64,000 nt of DNA from Phaeobacter porticola (GTDB taxonomy: Bacteria > Pseudomonadota > Alphaproteobacteria > Rhodobacterales > Rhodobacteraceae): assembly GCF_001888185.1 (NCBI RefSeq), contig NZ_CP016364.1, positions 868,001 through 932,000 of the forward strand, in the 5' to 3' direction. The notes beneath the pieces were generated by a model, which saw only the letters and a program-made list of their open reading frames with translations, made no database searches and was not told the DNA's origin. Numbering within the stretch: position 1 is the first letter of the stretch; every line of letters starts with the position of its first letter. The position numbers and the translations under genes are program-made. Shown piece by piece: positions 58,664 to 64,000 of this stretch.

Positions 58664-59107
58664 CTACCCAGGCGCGGATTGCGCCATCTCCTTTGATAGG
58701 ATCTGGTAATATTCGGGCAGAGTGGCCTGCAGTCGCGTATGGCCGTCGGGGGACAGTCTCACCTCCTTGGAGCGGCCATCGGTCTCGCTTGCGGTGATGC
58801 GAACCAGCCCGTCTGCCTGCAGCGCGTGCAGCGTGCGGGTCATCACCGGTTTCGAGACATCAATCCGCTGCGCGATTTCATTCGGGCTAAGCCATTGGCG
58901 ATCCGGTTCGCGGTCGATGACGATCAGCACAAGAAACCGCAGCTGCGACAGCCCGTGACCTGCGAAATAGGTTTCCAGCTTGCGGATCAGCAGGCTGGCC
59001 CGGCGCATCATCAGCAGCGCATCACTGATGAGCGCCGGGTCACTGCCATAGGCTTCTACGTAGCGTTCGACCATCTGACGGGAGGGCAGCTCCTTGAGGA
59101 AGAACAT
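58664..59107 (-). CDS. MarR-family regulator
   Basis: A 147-residue winged-helix protein: LRFLVLIVIDREPDRQWLSPNEIAQRIDVSKPVMTRTLHALQADG split over helix-turn-helix and wing (ITASETDGRSKEVRLS). It is 4 bases downstream of a monooxygenase gene in one operon, and a perfect 16-bp palindrome upstream of that operon is its probable operator. The effector is unknown. Confidence 0.9.
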   Translation of the reverse strand: MFFLKELPSRQMVERYVEAYGSDPALISDALLMMRRASLLIRKLETYFAGHGLSQLRFLVLIVIDREPDRQWLSPNEIAQRIDVSKPVMTRTLHALQADGLVRITASETDGRSKEVRLSPDGHTRLQATLPEYYQILSKEMAQSAPG

Positions 59108-59111
59108 GCGG

Positions 59112-59405
59112 TCAGGCCAGCGCGGTCATCTTGTGGATCTCAGCCGGGGCCGCCAGCCAATTTTCATATTTGGCAAAGATCGGTTTGATGTAATCCATCT
59201 CGTAATGGGCAGCGAGGGCGTCGTCGCTGGTCCATTCCTCATCCAGATAGAAACAATCGCCGCTGCGGCCCTCAAGCAGGTTGAATTTCAGGCAGCCGGG
59301 TTCGGCGCGAGTGGGGGCTAGGATGCTGGTGAGGCTGTCGCGGACGTCCTGCATATGCTCAGGCTTCGGGGTGATTTTGGCGATAAGCTGAAATTGCGTT
59401 GTCAT
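59112..59405 (-). CDS. ABM-domain monooxygenase-like protein
   Basis: A 97-residue ferredoxin-like ABM-family protein: FQLIAKITPKPEHMQDVRDSL, EPGCLKFNLLEGRSGDCFYLDEEW, AHYEMDYIKPI. It resembles YgiN quinol monooxygenase. AAGGAG precedes the ATG at 59405. First gene of the operon with marR. Confidence 0.85.
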   Translation of the reverse strand: MTTQFQLIAKITPKPEHMQDVRDSLTSILAPTRAEPGCLKFNLLEGRSGDCFYLDEEWTSDDALAAHYEMDYIKPIFAKYENWLAAPAEIHKMTALA

Positions 59406-59422
59406 GAAAAGGCTCCTTAATG

Positions 59423-59438
59423 AGTTATCATGATAACT
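59423..59438. promoter_or_regulatory. MarR-type palindromic operator
   Basis: AGTTATCATGATAACT is a perfect 16-bp palindrome 18 bases upstream of the monooxygenase start, between it and the flavoprotein gene end. It is typical of MarR dimer sites and would give autoregulation of the operon. Confidence 0.7.
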
Positions 59439-59486
59439 AAACGAATATACGGGCGCGAATGTCAAGCCGCAGGCGGGCGGTTTGGC

Positions 59487-60668
59487 TCAGCTGCGGGCTG
59501 CGATTGCGCTGCCTGCGGCTACCCCAGAGGCCCAGGCCCATTGGAAGTTGTAGCCACCGAGCCAGCCGGTCACATCAACTGCCTCGCCAATGGCATAAAG
59601 GCCGGGAATGGTTTTGGATTCCATGGTTTTTGACGACAGCGCGTCGGTGTCGATCCCGCCAAGGGTGACCTCTGCCGTGCGATACCCTTCGCTGCCGGAG
59701 GGGGTGAGGGGCCAGTTTTCCAAGCGGTCGCTGAGATTGCGCAAGGCCGCGTCGGATTGATCTGCCAGTCGCCCATTGAGGTCAAACTCTGGCGCCAGGA
59801 AATCCACCAGCCGCCCGGGCAGGTGGCGGGCGAGTTCGGTGGTCAGAGCCTTGCGCCCGGCCTCCTGACGTTGGCTGCGTAAGAGGTCAAACACGGGTGT
59901 TTCAGGGATCAGATTGACGCTGATCTGCTCCCCCTCGCGCCAGTAGGATGACAGTTGCAACACCGACGGGCCAGAGAGGCCGCGATGAGTGAACAACAGC
60001 GCCTCGTCGAAACTGGTGCGGTCGTTGGAGAGCCGTGCGGGCAAAGCGACGCCTGCGAGAGCTTTGAAACGGTCTTCGGAAAAGGTGAAAGGCACCAGAG
60101 CAGGTCGGGTGTCCGTCAGTGGCAGGTCAAATTGGCGTGCCAGATCATAGGCCAGACCGGTTGCGCCCATCTTGGGGATCGACTTGCCGCCAGTGGCCAG
60201 TACCAGATTGCGGGCGTTCAGGGTTGTTGTCTGGCCTTCACGCGTGACCTTGATGCGATAGCCCTCTGCGGTCCGGTCAACAGACGTGATGCTGGTTTGC
60301 AACCAAAGCTCTGCCCCTGCGGCCTGCATTTCCTGCACCAGCATTGCGACAATCTGCTTGGCCGAGCCATCGCAGAACAGTTGGCCGAGGGTCTTTTCGT
60401 GCCAGGCAATGCCATGACGGTCCACCAGCTCGATGAAATCCCACTGGGTGTAGCGCGCCATCGCCGATTTGCAGAAATGCGGGTTCTGCGACAGGTAGTT
60501 TTCGGGGCTGGCATACATATTGGTGAAATTGCAGCGCCCGCCGCCTGAGATGCGGATTTTCTCGCCCGGAGCCTTGGCGTGATCAATTACCAGCGTGCCG
60601 GCACCGGAACGGGTTGCGCACATCATGCCGGCCGCACCGGCACCAAGGATAACGGTTTCATAGGTCAT
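59487..60668 (-). CDS. BaiN/HI0933-type NAD(P)/FAD-dependent oxidoreductase
   Basis: A 393-residue flavoprotein: FAD motif VILGAGAAGMMCATRSG, RISGGGRCNFTNMY, ATGGKSIPKMGATG, GLSGPSVLQLSSYW and ATVTLGGID-like AEVTLGGIDTDAL, YAIGEAVDVTGWLGGYNFQWAWASG. The substrate is unknown; related proteins act on bile acids or reduce flavin-linked substrates. It is divergent from ftsW, sharing about 130 bases of promoter DNA. An upstream start (60803) is possible but has no ribosome site. Confidence 0.88.
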   Translation of the reverse strand: MTYETVILGAGAAGMMCATRSGAGTLVIDHAKAPGEKIRISGGGRCNFTNMYASPENYLSQNPHFCKSAMARYTQWDFIELVDRHGIAWHEKTLGQLFCDGSAKQIVAMLVQEMQAAGAELWLQTSITSVDRTAEGYRIKVTREGQTTTLNARNLVLATGGKSIPKMGATGLAYDLARQFDLPLTDTRPALVPFTFSEDRFKALAGVALPARLSNDRTSFDEALLFTHRGLSGPSVLQLSSYWREGEQISVNLIPETPVFDLLRSQRQEAGRKALTTELARHLPGRLVDFLAPEFDLNGRLADQSDAALRNLSDRLENWPLTPSGSEGYRTAEVTLGGIDTDALSSKTMESKTIPGLYAIGEAVDVTGWLGGYNFQWAWASGVAAGSAIAARS

Positions 60669-60801
60669 GTCCGCCCATAGGCGCGGATAACCGCCAAAGG
60701 CAAGAGGAAGAGACTGGCCTGAGGCAAAGTTTCCGGTTACTGTTTGCCTAACGATCCCGAAAACGGGACGGATCACGAGGCAGATTAGTGGCGGTATATC
60801 C

Positions 60802-61986
60802 ATGACTGAAATGGTCTATGGCGCGCTCCCCGCGCAAACGGGAGAGCCGATTCTTCCGAAATGGTGGCGGACATTGGATAAATGGACCATGTCCTGCATC
60901 CTGATCCTGTTTGTCATCGGATTGTTGCTTGGGCTTGCGGCTTCGGTGCCACTGGCCGAGCGCAACGGGTTTGACAATTTTCACTATGTCGAACGGCAGG
61001 CCATTTTTGGCGTCACCGCCTTGGTGGCAATGGTGGTCACCTCGATGATGTCTCCAACGCTGGTGCGCCGCCTTGCGGTGATCGGCTTTATCGGGGCCTT
61101 TGTGGCGCTGGCGTTGCTGCCGGTCTTTGGTACCGATTTTGGCAAAGGGGCGACACGCTGGTATTCGCTGGGTTTTGCCTCGGTGCAGCCGTCGGAATTT
61201 CTGAAGCCGGGATTTATCGTCGTGGCCGCCTGGATGATTGCGGCCAGCCGACAAATCAACGGCCCTCCTGGCACGCTGATGTCATTTGGCCTGTGCCTGA
61301 CGGTGGTGCTGATGCTGGTGATGCAGCCTGATTTTGGTCAGGCCTGTCTGGTGCTATTTGGTTGGGGGGTGATGTATTTCGTGGCCGGGGCGCCGATGCT
61401 GCTGCTTGTTGTGATGGCAGCGGTTGTCGTTTTGGGTGGCGTTTTTGCCTACTCCAGTTCTGAACATTTCGCCCGCCGAATTGATGGCTTTCTGAACCCC
61501 GAAATCGACCCGACCACCCAGATGGGCTATGCCACCAATGCGATCCGTGAAGGCGGGTTGTTTGGGGTTGGGGTCGGCGAGGGCGAGGTCAAATGGTCGT
61601 TGCCCGATGCCCATACCGACTTCATCATTGCAGTCGCGGCCGAGGAATACGGGCTTGTGCTCGTGGTGATCCTGATCCTGCTGTACGCGGCTGTGGTGGC
61701 GCGGTCGCTGTTCCGCCTTATGCGGGAACGGGACACGTTCATCCGTCTAGCGGGCACCGGGCTGGTCTGCACCTTTGGGGTGCAGGCGATGATCAATATG
61801 GGCGTTGCTGTACGGCTGTTGCCGGCCAAGGGGATGACGCTGCCGTTTGTCAGTTACGGGGGGTCCTCGCTGATTGCAGGTGGTATTGCGGTTGGCATGC
61901 TGCTGGCGTTTACGCGGGCGCGCCCACAGGGCGAGATTGCAGATTTCCTGCGTGGCCACGGTCATGGGCATAGCCGGGGGCGCTGA
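60802..61986 (+). CDS. ftsW: Septal peptidoglycan glycosyltransferase FtsW
   Basis: A 394-residue SEDS-family protein with about ten TM helices. Motifs: GKGATRWYSLGFASVQPSEF, DFGQACLVLFGWG, YATNAIREGGLFGVGVGEG, DAHTDFIIAVAAEEYG and LPFVSYGGSSLIAGGIA. It polymerises lipid II at the septum with FtsI. The N-terminal tail is cytosolic. Confidence 0.96.
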   Translation: MTEMVYGALPAQTGEPILPKWWRTLDKWTMSCILILFVIGLLLGLAASVPLAERNGFDNFHYVERQAIFGVTALVAMVVTSMMSPTLVRRLAVIGFIGAFVALALLPVFGTDFGKGATRWYSLGFASVQPSEFLKPGFIVVAAWMIAASRQINGPPGTLMSFGLCLTVVLMLVMQPDFGQACLVLFGWGVMYFVAGAPMLLLVVMAAVVVLGGVFAYSSSEHFARRIDGFLNPEIDPTTQMGYATNAIREGGLFGVGVGEGEVKWSLPDAHTDFIIAVAAEEYGLVLVVILILLYAAVVARSLFRLMRERDTFIRLAGTGLVCTFGVQAMINMGVAVRLLPAKGMTLPFVSYGGSSLIAGGIAVGMLLAFTRARPQGEIADFLRGHGHGHSRGR

Positions 61987-62079
61987 CGCGGCCACATACT
62001 GCTGCCGATACGAGTTACCATGGGCCTGTGCGGATCTAAGCCGGGCAATGACGAGCAGACATAGAAAGACGAAGCAACA

Positions 62080-63177
62080 ATGGCGCAGAAACTGCTCTTG
62101 ATGGCGGCGGGGGGCACAGGCGGCCACATGTTTCCGGCGCAGGCGCTCGCCGAGGCGATGCTGCGACGTGGCTGGCGGGTGAAGCTGTCCACCGACGCGC
62201 GCGGTGCGCGCTACACCGGCGGCTATCCCCACACGACAGAAATCACCGAGGTGTCTTCGGCCACATTCGCACGTGGCGGGGTGCTGGCCAAGGCGATGGT
62301 GGCGCCGAAGATCGCGGCGGGTGTCGCACGCATGGCGCTGCAGATGCGGCGCGACCGGCCCGATGTGGTGGTGGGATTCGGCGGCTATCCGTCGATTCCG
62401 GCGCTGGGGGCGGCGACGCTGCTGAAACTGCCGCGTATGATCCACGAACAAAACGGCGTGCTGGGCCGGGTCAATCAGCTGTTCGCAACGCGCGTGGCCG
62501 GGGTGGCCTGTGGCGTCTGGCCGACGGATCTGCCGGAAGGTGTCGATGGCGTGCATGTCGGCAACCCGGTGCGCGCAGCTGTTCTTGAACGGGCAGGGGC
62601 CGGTTATATCCCACCCGGTGATTACCCGATGTCGGTGCTGGTGATGGGCGGAAGCCAGGGCGCGCGGATTCTGTCGGATGTGGTGCCGGGGGCAATTGCC
62701 GCTCTGCCCGAAGCGTTGCGCAGCCGGTTGCGCGTGTCCCATCAGGCTCGCGATGAGGATGGCGCGCGGGTGACGCAATTCTACGCCGAACATGGGATTT
62801 CGGCGGATGTGCAGCCCTTCTTTGCCGATGTGCCCGCGCGGATGTCGGAGGCACAGTTGGTGATCTCGCGCTCCGGTGCGTCGTCGGTTGCGGATATCGC
62901 GGTGATTGGCCGTCCGTCGATCCTGATCCCCTTTGCCGCAGCGGCTGGAGATCACCAGAGCGCCAATGCCCGTGGGCTGGTGGATGCCGGAGCTGCCATC
63001 CTGATCCCGGAGAGCGCCCTTGACGTTTCCGCTCTGACAGAGCAAATGAGCGCGGTTCTCAGCAATCCCGATGGTGCCAGTCAGATGGCGCGGGCCGCCT
63101 TGCAAGTGGGTATTCCCGATGCGACCGAGCGGCTGGTGGGGCTTGTTGAACAGCTGTCCGAGGAAGGAATGACATGA
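62080..63177 (+). CDS. murG: Lipid I GlcNAc transferase MurG
   Basis: A 365-residue GT28 glycosyltransferase making lipid II at the inner face of the membrane: [59 protein letters not shown], and [26 protein letters not shown] overlap with murC. The 93-base gap from ftsW shows nothing notable. Confidence 0.96.
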   Translation: MAQKLLLMAAGGTGGHMFPAQALAEAMLRRGWRVKLSTDARGARYTGGYPHTTEITEVSSATFARGGVLAKAMVAPKIAAGVARMALQMRRDRPDVVVGFGGYPSIPALGAATLLKLPRMIHEQNGVLGRVNQLFATRVAGVACGVWPTDLPEGVDGVHVGNPVRAAVLERAGAGYIPPGDYPMSVLVMGGSQGARILSDVVPGAIAALPEALRSRLRVSHQARDEDGARVTQFYAEHGISADVQPFFADVPARMSEAQLVISRSGASSVADIAVIGRPSILIPFAAAAGDHQSANARGLVDAGAAILIPESALDVSALTEQMSAVLSNPDGASQMARAALQVGIPDATERLVGLVEQLSEEGMT

Positions 63178-64000
63178 ACCCTGCGACCAAACTCCCCGGT
63201 GATGTGGGCCCGATCCATTTTGTTGGGATCGGCGGCATCGGCATGTCCGGTATCGCCGAAGTGCTGCTCAATCTCGGCTATGTTGTGCAGGGCTCGGATC
63301 TGAAGGCGTCAAAGATCACCAACCGGCTGGAAGAGCTGGGCGCGCGGATCTTTGTCGGGCAGGCGGCAGAAAATCTGGAAGACGCGGCGGTTGTGGTCAT
63401 TTCCTCGGCGATCAAACCGGGCAATCCCGAACTGGACGAGGCCCGCCTGCGTGGTCTGCCGGTGGTGCGCCGGGCCGAAATGCTGGCCGAGCTGATGCGG
63501 CTCAAATCGAACATTGCCATTGCAGGCACCCACGGCAAGACCACCACCACCACCATGATGGCAGAGCTGATGGTGGCGGGGCATTTCGATCCGACGATTG
63601 TGAATGGCGGCATCATCCACGCCTATGGCTCCAACGCGCGGATGGGGCAGGGCGAATGGATGGTGGTTGAAGCCGACGAGAGCGACGGCACATTCAACCG
63701 CCTGCCTGCGACCATCGCGGTTGTGACCAATATCGACCCTGAGCATATGGAACATTGGGGCGATTTCGATACGTTGCGGGATGGGTTTTATGACTTTGTC
63801 TCCAACATCCCGTTTTATGGCGTCGCGGTCTGCTGCACCGATCATCCCGAAGTGCAGGCGCTGGTAGGCCGGATCACCGACCGCCGGGTCGTGACCTATG
63901 GGTTCAATGCGCAGGCGGATGTGCGGGCGACCAACCTGACCTACAAGGCGGGCGTGGCGCATTTTGATATTCATCTACAGGCCGAGGATCGCGTGATTGA
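63174..64000 (+). CDS. murC: UDP-MurNAc:L-Ala ligase MurC (partial, cut by right edge)
   Basis: The first 275 codons of MurC are present without a stop. [20 protein letters not shown] (Rossmann), [19 protein letters not shown] (P-loop), [13 protein letters not shown] and [14 protein letters not shown] identify it. It starts the cytoplasmic peptide chain by adding L-Ala. The start overlaps the murG stop (ATGA). Confidence 0.95.
   Translation, partial: MNPATKLPGDVGPIHFVGIGGIGMSGIAEVLLNLGYVVQGSDLKASKITNRLEELGARIFVGQAAENLEDAAVVVISSAIKPGNPELDEARLRGLPVVRRAEMLAELMRLKSNIAIAGTHGKTTTTTMMAELMVAGHFDPTIVNGGIIHAYGSNARMGQGEWMVVEADESDGTFNRLPATIAVVTNIDPEHMEHWGDFDTLRDGFYDFVSNIPFYGVAVCCTDHPEVQALVGRITDRRVVTYGFNAQADVRATNLTYKAGVAHFDIHLQAEDRVI

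Overview
The window reads as a stretch of chromosome from an alphaproteobacterium of the Rhodobacterales (Roseobacter/Rhodobacter group). Evidence: alphaproteobacterial SOS boxes (GTTC-N7-GTTC type), BioR-type operators (TTATCTATAA) at the biotin operon, a tRNA-His without an encoded G-1 and with A73, a DUF1127 gene followed by hairpins with the CcsR loop motif known from Rhodobacter, many small protein families I associate with this order (DUF6324-like, DUF6476-like, DUF2478), and a dcw cluster interrupted by opposite-strand genes. Gene assignments rest on recognisable protein motifs; no database search was run.

Layout. 1-2.1 kb: end of nusB, a small membrane protein, a structured intergenic stretch that may encode an ncRNA, SOS-controlled mmcB, a DUF6324-like gene and tRNA-His. 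2.1-6.9 kb: a DUF6476-like gene head to head with an RluA-family pseudouridine synthase, rpoH behind its own sigma-32-like promoter, and a chemoreceptor. 7-13.3 kb (minus): thiamine operon thiC-thiO-thiS-thiG-thiE-thiF-thiD under a TPP riboswitch. 13.5-19 kb (plus): biotin operon bioBFDAGC under two BioR-like boxes, so two cofactor operons are divergently arranged. 19-22.3 kb: DUF2478, tRNA-Tyr, rlmB, a YHS protein and a CoA-binding protein. 22.4-30 kb: histidine genes hisB-hisH, hisA and hisF-hisE, all minus, separated by unrelated plus- and minus-strand genes. 30-35 kb: a class III aminotransferase, three tRNA-Gly(GCC) copies and, between the second and third, a NaeI-family restriction-modification pair. 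35.5-42.5 kb: pyruvate carboxylase, an FMN-dependent alpha-hydroxyacid dehydrogenase, an (CTTGTGT)18 heptamer array and a GAF-GGDEF protein. 42.6-47 kb: uvrD with an SOS box, a DUF1127-CcsR-like sRNA locus, and mrp. 47-64 kb: the dcw cluster mraZ-rsmH-ftsL-ftsI-murE-murF-mraY-(glsA, minus)-murD-(thiamine-binding protein, marR/monooxygenase, flavoprotein)-ftsW-murG-murC, running off the right edge.

How it works together. Within operons neighbouring genes mostly overlap by ATGA or TGATG, indicating translational coupling (thi, bio, hisFE, and much of the mur/fts run). Regulation visible in the DNA includes a TPP riboswitch, two BioR-like boxes, two LexA boxes (mmcB, uvrD), a sigma-32-like promoter at rpoH, direct repeats matching the MraZ-box pattern upstream of mraZ, and a perfect palindrome at the marR pair. 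The bio operon supplies the cofactor for the pyruvate carboxylase further along.

Most worth a second look: the DUF1127/four-hairpin sRNA locus, the NaeI-type R-M cassette between identical tRNA-Gly genes, the MraZ-box arrays, the heptamer array upstream of the lactate-dehydrogenase-like gene, and the unclassified structured region near 721-885.
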